The position numbers and the translations under genes were made by a program. The notes beneath the pieces are model-generated. The model was not told the DNA's origin and made no database searches. It saw only the letters and a program-made list of their open reading frames with translations. From Artocarpus heterophyllus (taxonomy: Eukaryota > Streptophyta > Magnoliopsida > Rosales > Moraceae): a stretch of 64,000 nucleotides of DNA. The DNA is taken from positions 2,666,001 to 2,730,000 of the forward strand of contig CM046345.1 in the NCBI GenBank assembly GCA_025403435.1. The letters run 5' to 3'. Within the stretch, counting starts at the first letter, position 1, and every line of letters starts with the position of its first letter. This document shows positions 13,224-25,131 of the stretch, in pieces.

Positions 13224-13235
13224 GCTCTGATACCA
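13224..13235 (-). other. Primer binding site of gypsy B
   Basis: Minus-strand TGGTATCAGAGC next to LTR3, identical to that of A. Confidence 0.9.
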
Positions 13236-13238
13236 TTC

Positions 13239-15394
13239 TGTCACGCCCCGGAGTACGGGAGGTGACGTGGCGGAATATTTAGATTTATTTAAAAGAGAAT
13301 TTAATTGAAATTAAGGGTTTAAAAATCCAATTAAGCAAGAATTAAAGAGATTTTTCCACCACATTTGATAAAGAATTTAAAATCATTAAACAAATAACAA
13401 TAATTGAATAAAAACCGCGAATATGGGTTCCACAACCCACAACTTGTGCACACACATGGTTCTGACAATATCACAAATACAATTACAGTCCAAGTACAAA
13501 TAAAGTTAAATCTTACATGCCTTGATTAATAATACAGAATGTAAATAAATTCTCCTATTGCTCCTGAGTTCGGTCCGAAGAATCTTCTCCAAACCTAAAT
13601 GGGAAACCACCTAGAGGGGGGAAATTTAAAACAATAAAACGTGAGCGAAAGGCTCAGTAGGACTATGTTTTATAAAATAGTTTAATGCAAAGAAACATAG
13701 CATCATTAGAAGTTATTCAGAGGAAACTTAAATAAATAAATAAACAGTTTGAGTAGGACCGTCCTGACACAGAACAGTCTACTCGTCAAATCAAAACACC
13801 ATTTTACTTTTACCTAGGCATACCATGATATCACCACCGTAGTGGCCCAGCTGGGTTTCAGGACCTGCCCCCAAGGTCGATCGCCACACGACCCGATCTC
13901 TGATATGGCATCATGCCTTAGTGTTTATTATCATTGTCATTCAAAACCCAATTACTGAGTGTTGTCAATTACATTTATTATGAAATTCATTTCATGTCAC
14001 GGTATATTAAAATATAACCGATAAAACCATTTTCAAACAACCGTTGAAAATATTTTGATAGAAATCATTTTCAAAGCCAAATCATTTCAAAACCAGGCTA
14101 CCAAAGAAATAGGATAGAAGTCCTACCTCAGTACTCGTGCCGGTACCCCACACCATAATCCCGATCCGCTATACGTTAGCTCCACGGAACCACGAACAAT
14201 CCTAGATACAAACTAAGTCGATCAATATCTAGTTCGAGACATTCTATGTTACTAAATCATTTCATGATGTCCTAGTGTGCCATTTGTATCATTAAAATCA
14301 TCCTATAAGGTTGGAATTTAAATCAGGGTTCAAAACAGTAAAATCGGGTAAAAATCACAAAATTTTCCATGCCTCGGTCGGCCTGCCGGACGCCCTGCTT
14401 CGGCCTGCCGAACTGCACAGTTCGGCCTGCCGGAAGCAAAGTTCGGCCTGCCGAACATTTCCCCAGATTCGGCCTGCCGGTCGGAAGAACACCGGCCTGC
14501 CGATCATCACTCCGGCCTGCCGAACATGAACTTCGGCCTGCCGAACTGGGAAGATCCAGAAATCCCAGCCACGGGTTTCTCGATCCCCAAAATCCAAATC
14601 TTGTTTCTAACCTGTTTTTCTCAAATCCCAGGCATGAAAAACAACTATAATTGATAGAAAAACATTCTAGAACATGTTTGGGATCATTTAAACAACATTT
14701 AAACTCAAAATCCTCAAAAATCCAAAAATGAGAAAAAGAGGAGAAAAATGAAAATCTTGAATCCAATCCGTTTTTCTTCAATCTAGGTTTAGATTCTAGT
14801 TGTTCTAAGCTCATTTAACACAAATCCACGGTTTTCTAAGTTAAAACAAACTTAGATTTCAAAAACACACAAAATCGAAAATTTTGTAAAAAGTTTAGAA
14901 ATTTCGAATCTAACCTCGAATCGAAGCTTCAATCCGCGTTCTCGGTCGCCGAATCACGTCCCCGAGCTTCCTCCTTGCTGTTCCGAAGCTTGGATTCGAA
15001 TGGAAATCAAAATTTTTTGAAGAAATTAGAGAGAGAGAGAGAGGCTGCCGAGAGACCAAGAGAGAGGAGGGAGAGAGAGCTCGTGAGAGTGAAGAGAGAG
15101 AGAGAAGAGAGAAATAAATAGGGAAAGTCGGTGGGCGGTTTTACTGTGCGAAAACCATGTGCCGCCCACGGTTTTGTAAAACAGAGTATTTTTAGCATTT
15201 TACAAATTGTTGTGTTTTAAAACTCAAAACATCATTTTAAATCAATAAGAAATCTTTTGAACACATCAATTTAACAAAACAACCAAAAACTAAAAATCCA
15301 ACCAAATAATTTAATTAAAGTTAAAACTTTAATTATGGCACACTAATTCATCATTTACATTACATTAATATTAAATAAATTTCGGGACGTTACA
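13239..15394 (-). repeat. LTR3, 5' LTR of gypsy B (2156 bp)
   Basis: Bounded tgtcacgcc...gggacgttaca. It is the most diverged of the three LTRs by eye, for example in 13670-13760. It ends exactly where decayed transposase coding sequence begins (catggttcactc), giving one flank of the original insertion. Confidence 0.93.
14378..14545 (-). repeat. TCGGCCTGCCGA motif cluster in LTR3
   Basis: Same eight-site cluster. A copy reading ttcgacctgccgaac in LTR1/LTR2 reads ttcggcctgccgaac here, so LTR3 keeps the better match at that site. Confidence 0.9.
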
Positions 15395-16026
15395 CATGGT
15401 TCACTCAAAATGCAATGGTAGCTTGTAACTTTGATAGTATTCACATATGTATATAGCGGATGAAAACGCAGAGCTACTGAATTTAGAGTGTTATAAGATG
15501 CATTGGCAGACCTAGAAAACCATTTCATTCGGCCACCAGGTAATAAATTTTATGTAGTTGATTCGGGGTACAGTAATGTGTGAGGATTTATTGCATTATA
15601 TCGTGATTAGAAATATCACCTTCAACAATTTCAAGAATCTAAGAGTCCAACGGGACCTTAAAAGTTATTCAATTACATACACTCACCTTTGCGTAGTTGT
15701 ATAGAGAGGTGCTTTGGTATTATAAAAGCATGGTTTGTCATTCTTAAACATATGACCAATTATCCCTTAGAAAAATAGGCTCAAATAGTCATTACATGTG
15801 TGATTCATAATTAATTAAAATGGATGCACTTGATAATACTTTATTTGCAATGTATGATGTTGATGAGCCCATTGAAGCAATTGAGGGTCAAAGTGGATGA
15901 AGACTGGTTGGTCGTAATAATGAAGGTCAAAAAATAAGATTCTTTGGTGCTATTGCTACTGATAGACAATATGTGATTGAGTTTAGAGAGCAATTTACTA
16001 ATCAAATGTGGGATCATTACCATTAG
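15395..16026 (+). pseudogene. PIF/Harbinger (ALP1/HARBI1-like) transposase remnant
   Basis: Decayed C-terminal part of a DDE transposase. In order: FTQNAMVACNFDS near 15401, VVDSGYSN with a Harbinger-type catalytic Asp near 15560, HLQQFQESKSPTGP near 15620, KHMTNYPL near 15745, and a last open stretch from 15820 starting MDALDNTLFAMYDVDEP, crossing a TGA, to RFFGAIATDRQYVIEF and a stop at 16024-16026. Several frameshifts and stops lie between. The 5' half is missing because the gypsy array abuts it, so it should lie left of the window. It could instead be a domesticated ALP1-type host gene that died; I cannot separate these. No terminal inverted repeat was seen downstream. Confidence 0.75.
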
Positions 16027-17301
16027 TTGAGGATAGTCTTATAACATTAATATATGTATCATTCTTTTGATATGTTTGTCTTATTTGTAAAGCACATTGA
16101 ATTAAGGAGAACTTAACTCCCTTGTATTAGTTTGTACTTTATTCACAAGTATTTCCTCATTTGACATTAATTATGATTATTTTAAAAATTAAACTTAAAA
16201 AAAAATACGATATTGATATCATGCACAATTAATATTTTGTTAATTGATTACTAAAATAATAATAATAATCATTTAGATTTATTGATTAATTTTTTAATGT
16301 ATGTTTTCAAAAACACTTGCACTAAACATGTTTTCACTTTTTCTAGCTATTCTTAAAAAAGACAAAAAGTATTAACCAAATACAATTTCAAAAACAGTCC
16401 TAAATATTTTCTAAAATATTCTTATTTTTAACTTTTTCTAGAAACAAAAAACAAAATAAAAACACTACCAAACGGGTAGTTTTTTTTTTCCTTTAAACAA
16501 AAGATTAGCAACTTCTTAACATAAATTCATGCACTTAATTTCAATGAAGGACAAAAATAAACTAGAGACAAATAAAGTGTTATGAATTTGTTTATAATCA
16601 TGCTTTCCTTAAAAAATATAAAAAAATTAAAATGAAAAACTTGGTCCATAATCATGTTTATCCCAAAAAGCACAAAACACCATTTAAAATAGAAAGTAAT
16701 AATTCCTTTTGCAAGTTGTAGTTTCTAAATGGTGGAAAGGACAAAAAGAGTATCATGTGTCACATAAGTAAGAGAAAAAAATATGGCGACTTTAATTTAT
16801 ATTTTATAGAAAAATAAATAACTTACATTTGGTTTAGTGCGTTTTATCTCGAAAAGAAAAACAAGCAAAAGTGTATAAAAGAAAATGCATAAACAAATAA
16901 AAAAAATGAAAAATTATGAAATTGCCTATCTCCTAAGGTCAATTCATGAGATTATCATTGCTTTCCAACTTATGAAATTTTAACGGAACTTTATTTAAGG
17001 GACTAAATTTGACACATTTTAAAAGTTGAGATTTATATTTGAACAATTTTTAATACAAACCATTTTTTTCCTAAAAAAGAAAGATGCGGAATCTCTCATG
17101 GATTTAACTCTATAATTAATCATAGGCGCAATTGCAAACAAAGATTCATTCAAAGTTAGATGTCCTTGTGATTAATAAGAAAATAAAATGAAATAATCAC
17201 GAGGCCTAAAAAAATAAAAATAGAAAATAAACAAGACAAGTTTTAAACTACAATAAGAGGGAAGCAGTTAAAATTATTGTTTGACTTTTGTTAATATTAG
17301 T
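16027..17301. other. AT-rich intergenic sequence
   Basis: No coding frame longer than chance, no LTR and no RNA gene seen. A/T runs are frequent. The segment around 16310-16490 (ending accaaacgggtagttt) looks like a worn DNA-transposon fragment, but no pair of inverted ends could be matched. Confidence 0.5.
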
Positions 17302-18168
17302 GTTGGAGTCAAATCTCGTTCCCTGATCTTTGTTGTAAATGTGTCGGTTGGATCAGGCACGTAATCACTACTACACATGGACTCGACATGATTTGCAACG
17401 TCTACTAAGGGAAGATGCAATATGTTTCGGGTCACCTATAATAAGACGAGTTGGTGTGCCTTAAGAGAGGCCCGAACACTCCATGTCATCCAATATAAGA
17501 GAAGGTTGCATTATCCATGTCGTGCGGCCTGCTTGGAGTCTACGTGATTCATGTCGCTTGCTTGGACTTGCATGGTTCACGTCACGTCACCTGCTAGAAG
17601 GCTATATGATAAACGTTTTATGTGATCTAATATATCTAATATGGCAGGAGGTCACGTGGTTTATGTCATCTATTAGGAGCCTACATATTTAATGTAGCCT
17701 ACGAAGTATAGAGCCGACATTCTCTATGTTGGTTACTTCGAATCCATTAAAAGATCATCAGAGATCTTGGTTATTTGAATATCATTAAAGATCTCATTCA
17801 AATTCAAATCAACGTTATCAGAAGGGTATGAATCAATCTCGAGTACACAACCATATTCAAGATACAAGGAGTATATTCAAAATTCAAGTCTCGAAGCCAA
17901 ATCAGATAACTCAACTCACCAAAGGAGAGCCTACTCTATAAATACGGTGTGATGTCGTTCGCTACACACAGAGCCACACGGTTATTAGCTTTCAGTTTCT
18001 TGTTATTCCATGTACCTGGATTTCTGAATAGCGAAAACCTTAGCTCAATAGTGGACATAGCCCGCATTGAGGGTGAACCTCTCTAAATTTTGGTGTTTTT
18101 ATTATTTATTGCTTGCACTTTGTTTTCTTGTTTACACGCAAGTTTCATCGTCACGACATCAGATTGGC
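17302..18168 (+). repeat. Possible degenerate LTR of another family
   Basis: Starts tgttggagtc and ends near cgacatca, with ctataaata at about 17937-17945, a transcribed-looking leader and T-rich end, which is the general plan of an LTR. No second copy, PBS or target duplication was found, so it may be a truncated solo LTR or an ordinary promoter-like region. Confidence 0.33.
17515..17705 (+). repeat. Degenerate ~35-bp tandem repeat
   Basis: Four or five loosely matching units of the form cctgcttggagtctacgtgattcatgtc follow each other (cttgcttggacttgcatggttcacgtc, cctgctagaaggctatatgat, ctattaggagcctacatattt). It lies upstream of the TATA-like site near 17940, where LTR enhancer repeats often sit. 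Confidence 0.45.
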
Positions 18169-19950
18169 CATTGACCTAAGAACAAGTAGGCCTTAGATTT
18201 TATAGTCTACAGTTAGAATCTCTTCTTCTTTGGCTGAAGATTGATGATGTTTAACTTGTGTCACATGTTATCCGTGTTCCTCACCAACTTCCCTTTTTGT
18301 ATTTCAGCCGTTGACATCATCGATTTTGTCAGATAGGTAGACAATACCTTAATAAGCTTAGACAGAGTCATTCAGGGAAACAATAAAAAATAAAAAAAAA
18401 TAAAAAGGAGCTAGGTTAGGCAAAGTCAACCTCGATAAAAATTACTACGATGCGGAATCAGTAAGACTAGCATTAAGCATTCGATTTTTTTCATTAATAT
18501 TAAAATAAAACGAAATAAAAAACTAAAAGCAAGAGGTCTTAATTCCTGAAAAACAATGAGAAAGAACATATGCCGTCAGAATACGCGCAACGCAAGAAAT
18601 GTGAAAAAGGTAGAAGCAAGGTTTAGAGGTGAAGAAGGCAAAAAATAAAAGCCTGGTGGATATCGTTCCGGAAGATTGAATAATGAGCATTGACTAATGG
18701 TGAAGAAATCACCTGTGTTTTGGCCGTTGGTGGTTATATTGAGGAGAATATAAGATGCACTGGAGAGTTGATTAGTGAATTCCAAAATAAGGATGGGGAC
18801 AGGAGGCTTTGAAATGGCATTGAGATTTTTTTTTTTTGAGAACGAAAATTGACAAGAAAAACCATCATCATATTTTGTCAATGAAATGAGAAAAATCATG
18901 CATAATTTTCTTTTTCCATTTTTCTTTTTTAGGACTTATATACTCGTTTTTTTATATTTTAATAAACCAAACACAATGCCGCCATTTCCATTATACTTAA
19001 ATAATCTCTTTTTTTTTTTTTTAAAAAAAACAATAACAAAACACAATTCCAGAAATGATTACAACACCATTCTTAAAAAATCCTAAATTTCAATTTGATA
19101 CTCAAAACGAGAAAACTATAAAAATATTTGCAAATGGACCTTGGAATTTGTGGTATTTATTTTATTTTTATAAATTATTTTGGAAATTTTTAGTTTTGAA
19201 ATTGATGTAGTTATTTAATATTTAAATAATCCTTACATGTTGATCATTGAGTGTATTCTCTTTTGACCAATCAAAGAACTTTTATAGAACTCTTTGAAAA
19301 AAATCCATTAATGCTTTTCAATTATCAAGAATTTAGAGGTGAACATGGTATTTAACTAATACTTCAAGAATACTTTATTGATTTTTTTGGGGTTAAAACA
19401 GTACTTTATGGATTTTCTCACAAAATTTCCCAGCTTGCATTATTTTCATAATTTCCAAACTTATGTATTTTTATTACGGCAAGGTACACTTGGCAAAGCT
19501 CATAAAAAAATAAAAAAAAATTATGTAAAATTGATAGAATTCGATAGTATCTGATAGTTTAAAATAGAATCTTAACATAAAAATCTCATTTGTTTTAGGA
19601 GCTTTCTATGGTAGGAAAATCTATCAATAGTGTATGTTTCTAAATGTTAGCGTGAGAGGCAATTTGAAGTCCAAACAACAACAAAGTGTACACAACAACA
19701 GGATTGAAAGTGTTTTGAATAAGTAAAAAACCTTGTAAAAGAAATGATGCTATTAGACTAAATGAAGAAAAGACGAAAATCATACGAAGCCAAAGGTAGG
19801 ATTGAAGACTGAAGTGAAAACATAGGCACAGAACGACTAAAAGAGACTGATTAGCATAAAGACACGTGTAAATAAATTTGACACCCAGGGAAAGGCAGTT
19901 AACAATAAATATGTATACAACAAAATAGTTATTTCGACATTTGTGACACG
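18169..19950. other. AT-rich intergenic sequence
   Basis: Homopolymer A/T runs and no supportable gene. A TATA-like catataaataaggg at about 19957-19970 may belong to the LTR of the ruined gypsy element whose PBS appears at 22102. Confidence 0.45.
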
Positions 19951-20095
19951 CCAACGCATATAAATAAGGGATAAAATCCAATCATTTAAAACACTTTTAC
20001 TGGCGTGAGAATTAATAAGAATTTCTTAGAGGTTTTTTAAATTCTTAAGTTCAATTAAGTGAAGTATTTCGTTGTTTATCATTTGAGAGAGCTTT

Positions 20096-22084
20096 TCTTA
20101 GACGTGTATACCCTAAGGAGTAAAAATATAACATGTTTTTGGAGACATTTTTATCAATAAAGAATTTATTTATTATTTATATACCAAATCTTGTCTCTTT
20201 ACATTCATATTTGTTGAATGTATGTTAAGTAAACAAAAGTATGAGTTTGTCAGTCTAAACCTTAAGGATTAGGCATATGATGGACAAATTATGTAAAAGA
20301 CATGATTCTTAAGGTGACGGTCTAAATTATGAGATCTGCAATCAAGAGAATAAAGTTGTGCACTTTATTCATGAAAAGATTGTTATGTTGTTTATATCCC
20401 TAAGGGTAGATGGTTTGTCTTGGCCACCGAAGGTGGACTCCACGAATAGAAACATTGTTAGAGGTGACAATGTGTTGGATCGGGACATAAAGTGAATTGA
20501 TTTGGATTAATAATTCTGTCTTGGCAAATTGATTAACTTTAGACAATAATTTGTATTGTATCCTAATCCTGAGATGAATAGTGGGTCCGTTGTCTTGACT
20601 TATGTCTTTTGATGTACCAAAAGGTGACATCCATATTTTAATAGTGGTACGCATGCCGGTACGTCGGAGGCATGACTCTTGATGGCATAGACCTATTATT
20701 CATAGATATGGAATCCATAGCTCCTCTTTAGGAGTAGTGATATCCTCTTATATGCGTTATCCTGTAATTTGAAAACTGGAGCGCTCAACCATTTAGATAC
20801 ATAGGTGTAACCGAATGGTACACTGTCTTTGGATGGTAAGTTTTTCAATGGTGAGATAATAGAACGTAAGATAAAAATAATCAGGAGAACTCGTCCTTAA
20901 GCCGATTGTGGATAGTCCTATGAGATACGATACATTATGATATGTCATGGAGACTTAGCTATACGAGCTTCGTAATTCTATATAGTTTAAGAGTGCAGCT
21001 CCAAGCTTTTAGTGGATTAGCGTTGGAGTAGATAATTATGAAATGTATATCTACGATATTGGTTTTCGTAATTATCAAGAGCTTGAACTATATAGATCCA
21101 TCAAGTCTCCTTTGCTAGCTCATAAAAATCCTATAATGATAAGACGTGCTTTTCTAATAATTGGTGACTTATGCCAGATTTATCAGACTGGCTAAACTTC
21201 AGTAAAATCAGATAATTCATATTGCTTATCGGTTGAATTAATTTTATGATAAAATTAATTTAAGATAAAATTGTTGAATTATTGGGATCAGATAATTCAT
21301 GTCTGTTTATCGGTTGGATTAATTTTGAATTAATTCAAGATAAACTTGTTGAATTATCAGGAATATTTATTTTCCTAGATATTATCTAGATATGACTATT
21401 TTAATTAGATAACTTCTCTATTGGGTTATTTAAATTAAAATTGAGGCTCTATCTCAAGAATCTCAAGTGGGAAATAAAGATTCGCAGGGATCTTTTGTTG
21501 GAGGTTTGGTAGGCCGATCTTACTGATTGAGGAGGTTCAGCAGGCCAATCTGCCAGTTCGGCCTACCGACTAGGCGATAAAAGGATCATGCATTTCCACA
21601 CTGATTTTATTAGATATTGATCTGGATTTGATATTGATTCGATTTGTTGAGGGCTTATCTGATAAGGACTCACTCCCAATCTATTAAGAGGGGAGTGAGT
21701 TTCATTATTATTTTAGATCAATTAAGAAATCTAGAGTGAGACTCTACTAGCGAGACTTTATAACTCCCCAGAGTGCTATCCTTCACAAATCACGGATTAT
21801 AGCTTTGGGTATTTCTCAATTGGTTGGAAGGAAAGCCACTTGGGAAAAGCTAAACGACATGAGCCTACATTGACTTCGCTCGACGATAGAGAATAGCAAA
21901 AAAGGCCAGTTGGTTGAGGTCCTTTTGGAACGTTACTTCTCTTTACTGATTGCAGTAGCTTTTCGGCATATACAAGGCTAGTAAGATCTAGTTAATTTAT
22001 GCATACAGTGTGTCAAACTTGTATTTTGGAAAATACTATGATATAAAAATTTTTAAAATTCCACTATGTACTATTTTTCTAACA
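20096..22084 (+). repeat. Solo LTR of the Angela-like copia family (1989 bp)
   Basis: It aligns end to end with the LTRs of copia II and III (tcttagacgtgtatacccta... to ...tatttttctaaca), but no internal region follows. Flanking 5-mers gcttt (20091-20095) and gtttt (22085-22089) match at 4 of 5 positions, as expected for an old target duplication, so this is an LTR-LTR recombination product. The first two bases are TC rather than TG. It is more diverged than the other copies. TATA is degraded near 21690. Confidence 0.82.
21508..21570 (+). repeat. Decayed motif cluster in solo copia LTR
   Basis: Three variant sites: ggtaggccgatc, cagcaggccaatctgcc and ttcggcctaccgac. Both orientations occur. 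It holds the same LTR position as the clusters in copia II and III. Confidence 0.65.
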
Positions 22085-22978
22085 GTTTTAGCACAAACAA
22101 TTGGCGCCGTCTGTAGGAAACTAAAATACCAACGTTAACTAAGATCTTTGTTCAAATCAAAGTAGAAAAATTAGTTGGAAAGTGAGATGGTAGGAAGAAA
22201 GAACAATGAAATGAGCAATGTTCAAAATAATCGTGAGCAACCTTTTTAAATCCCTGATTGGGAACCAAGGATTACAAAATAAAGAAGAGCTAGAGTTAGA
22301 TCTTACGCAAAGAGTGAGGATGCTCTTTCAAAAGCATAAAGAAGCTCAAAAATTATTGCAACAACCAAAGTCAATTGCATGAATCTTTTTGTGAAAATGA
22401 GCATTTAAAGTTGCATACAATTTAGGAGAGTATTTGGACAAAGGAGATATGTCGGATGAAGTAAACTCTCAGAGGAGAAATCTCACTCTAGAGAATAAGC
22501 AAGAAGGAGATAAGGATCAAGCTTGCTTCAAAATGGTAGAGGAATCAACTACAGATGTGCCACTTTAAAAACAAATTTGATACTAAACAAGGGAAAGAAT
22601 ACGACAACAAGGATCGGAGCGATCACAAGATCTTGGGCAGAAACACCCTGACTAGATGCGGAGATATTCTCCAATAAAGACGATTTGATGAAGCAAGTTG
22701 GTGATCGCTTGATGACTTTCATGGTGCTTCCTTAATCTTTTGATCTCTCAATAACACTTTGACTAGAGGAATGTCATTATTCCTTAATGTCTTTCTTTCT
22801 AACTAAAGACATACATTGATTTTTCTCTATCTTTATATTCTCTCAAACTTTTTTCTTTCTGGGCTTAAGAACATGGATCCGTTTGTGCTTCTTTAGCATA
22901 GGAACATGAAAAACGTTGTGCAAAAATCTAGAGTATTACACTTTAGCATGTGAAAATTTTTGAAAAATCCTATGCTCT
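22085..22978 (+). mobile_element. Ruined gypsy 5' end with PBS (gypsy E)
   Basis: Directly after the solo LTR comes gttttagcacaaaca and then TGGCGCCGTCTGTAGG (22102-22117), which resembles the PBS that follows the 5' LTR of Tat/Athila-type gypsy elements. Downstream are short broken frames, beginning atggtaggaagaaag near 22188, that could be a worn gag, but no domain can be recognised. Its LTR would be the sequence before 20095, split by the solo LTR. The stretch 22890-22978 weakly resembles the integrase/chromodomain region of the Tekay elements. Confidence 0.4.
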
Positions 22979-25131
22979 TGTAACGAACCTTGATCCAAGT
23001 GGTGACGTAGCAGATTAATTAAGTTAAATAAACCAATATTTTAATTAAAACTCACCAATTTAATAATTAAGTTACTTTGAAAATGCGACAATTTGAAACT
23101 TTTTAAACAATTTCTTCAAAATTAAAGCAGGTCAAATAGAAGAGAATAGTAAGGACATATAAGTATGAGTCAGGCCCCATTGGACCCACATTTGTATACA
23201 CACATAGTATCAACACTAAATAAATTACAACCATAGTCCGAATTTCAAAAGGGAAAGGATTAATATGTTACATGCCTTGAATGAGATAAGCAAATAACCT
23301 AATTTAAAATCCCTATAGTTCATGCGTCCATCCAGTAGACTCCCAATCGGTCCTAGGCTGGAATCCACCTAGGGGGAAAAGTGTAAAACAAATAAAAACT
23401 ATGAGTGTAAGGCTCAATAGAACTAAGCTTTGAAAAACATTTAATTTAAATAAAAATTTAGCATTAACTTAACGGTTATTAAAAATAGCAAATGAAATTC
23501 ATTAATTTCATTCTTACCATCTTGTCCAATTATTCATCCAAAAATGATCTTCTTATTTTATCTTGGGCAAACTAAAGTATCACCACCGTAGTGGCCTAGC
23601 TGAGTTTCGGGATCTGCCCCTAAGGTCGTACTCTACAGGACCCGATCTCTGTGTATGGCATCATGGCCTATTATATCATTCTAAATAGTGCACTAGGCAC
23701 ATCTGGTACTACATTATTATTCAAGTCTCTCATTACCATGTGTTCATTTATATTCATTATGTCATTCATTATGATCTTCTCATTATTCAATAGTTAATGA
23801 AAATAAACGATAAATTTTTCTCAATCATTTCTTGAAAACATTTTTTTTAAAGAAATTACTTTGTGGCCAAAACCCTTTTTAAAGCATGGCTACAAAAGAA
23901 AGAGGTCTAGAGTCTTACCTTGATATCCAATATAGAAGTGCTCAAACACTGTAGTCCCATCCCGCTATATGTTAGCCCCACGGAATCACGAGCAACCTTA
24001 AATGTAAACTTGGTCCATCAATATTTAACTTAGAATATCCTACCATACTATGCTATCTCAGAGTGCCTTAAGTGTCTTTGATATTCACAAAATTATATTG
24101 CTAGGTTAAAGTCTCTATTCATGTATTAAATGATGAAAACGGGTGAAAAACAATCATTTTTCTAAAGTTTGATTTGCTTGCTAAATTCCTTGGTTTGGCT
24201 TATTGAACAGCTCAACCTATCGACTATCTGGGTTTAGCCGGCCAAAGATATGAATCTAGCTTGCCGAACTCTTGAATCTGGCCTACCAAACTCAAGTTTG
24301 GCCTGCTGATCTGTCGAATTCTAGAAAAATTATAGAATTTAAGCCTCAACATGCTCAAACTTTCCAAGCTCTATTCAACCTATTTTTCATCATTTTAAGA
24401 CCAAAAATCATGCAAAAAACATAGGGAAACAATCCTAAACTATTTGAAACAAAATTCCCACATTTAAACACAATCTCACCTTAAATTTGAAAATCAAAGA
24501 AAAATGCAAAAACTTGCTTAAGTTTATTTTAGCTCTAACCAAGTTTAGATTGATGATAAAACACGGTCTATAACTCATATCGAACATTATTTGAGCTTAA
24601 GGAGGTTTTGATTCAACGTTGAAAAGAAATTTGAAAATTTGAAATTTAAAACTTTGAAATGAGAAAGAGAAAGAGAGCTAACGTCAATGGGCATTTTTGA
24701 GCCAATTTGAGGGGTCTTCAACCTTGTTTCTTGGCCTCCAAAGTGGCTGGAAAATTAGAGAAAGGGAGAGAGAAGAGAGTTACAAGAGAAAGAGGGAAAA
24801 GAAGAGAAAAAGAGGGGGAAGAGAGAGATGAATAAAGTGAGGGGTAGGAGAGGGAAATAAATAGAGAGCAGCTAGTTTGACAGAACCATGGGCTACACCT
24901 AGTTTTCATGAGCAAACTTCAACTTATCTATGTTTTTAGCAAAAAGGGGACTTGTTTGGAATTTGGCAAATTATTTTGTTTTAAAATTTAAAATAATAAT
25001 TAAAATAATAAAAAGGTGAAATAAATTAAAAAAATACCACAAAATAATTTAAATTAAGTTCAAATTACAATAAGGCATACTAACCCACAATTTTACACGA
25101 ATTATGCTTAATTAAACCTGTGGGTGTTATA
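22979..25131 (-). repeat. 3' LTR of gypsy C (2153 bp)
   Basis: Plus-strand ends are tgtaacgaacctt...gtgggtgttata; the final CA has become TA (the partner LTR ends ttaca). A block at 23580-23670 (caccaccgtagtggcc...) is conserved with 71-140 of the A/B LTRs, showing the two families are related. A candidate promoter with the same TATTTATT plus pyrimidine tract lies near 24860 on the minus strand. Confidence 0.85.
24190..24320 (-). repeat. Decayed motif cluster in gypsy C 3' LTR
   Basis: Five or six worn sites such as agcttgccgaac, tggcctaccaaac and ttggcctgctgat. Most differences from TCGGCCTGCCGA are C-to-T or G-to-A, as expected of methylated CG/CHG decay. Confidence 0.65.

Larger units (their letters stand above)
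1..15394 (-). mobile_element. Tandem chromodomain gypsy array (LTR-A-LTR-B-LTR)
   Basis: Three near-identical LTRs and two internal regions alternate head to tail on the minus strand: LTR1 (1-1603, cut by the window edge), internal A (1604-6334), LTR2 (6335-8485), internal B (8486-13238), LTR3 (13239-15394). The LTRs run TG...CA. Each internal region has a Met-tRNA-type primer binding site next to its 5' LTR and a polypurine tract next to its 3' LTR. Gag, protease, RT, RNase H, integrase and a C-terminal chromodomain are in gypsy order. LTR length, PBS and chromodomain fit the Tekay/Del chromoviruses. A shared central LTR is what unequal recombination between LTRs of one insertion would leave. 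The right end falls in a Harbinger transposase remnant; the left end and its target duplication lie outside the window. Confidence 0.93.

Noticed and set aside
19400..20095. Full LTR start for the ruined gypsy E
   Set aside because: A TATA-like site near 19960 fits, but no TG start or matching partner could be found, so no boundaries were assigned.
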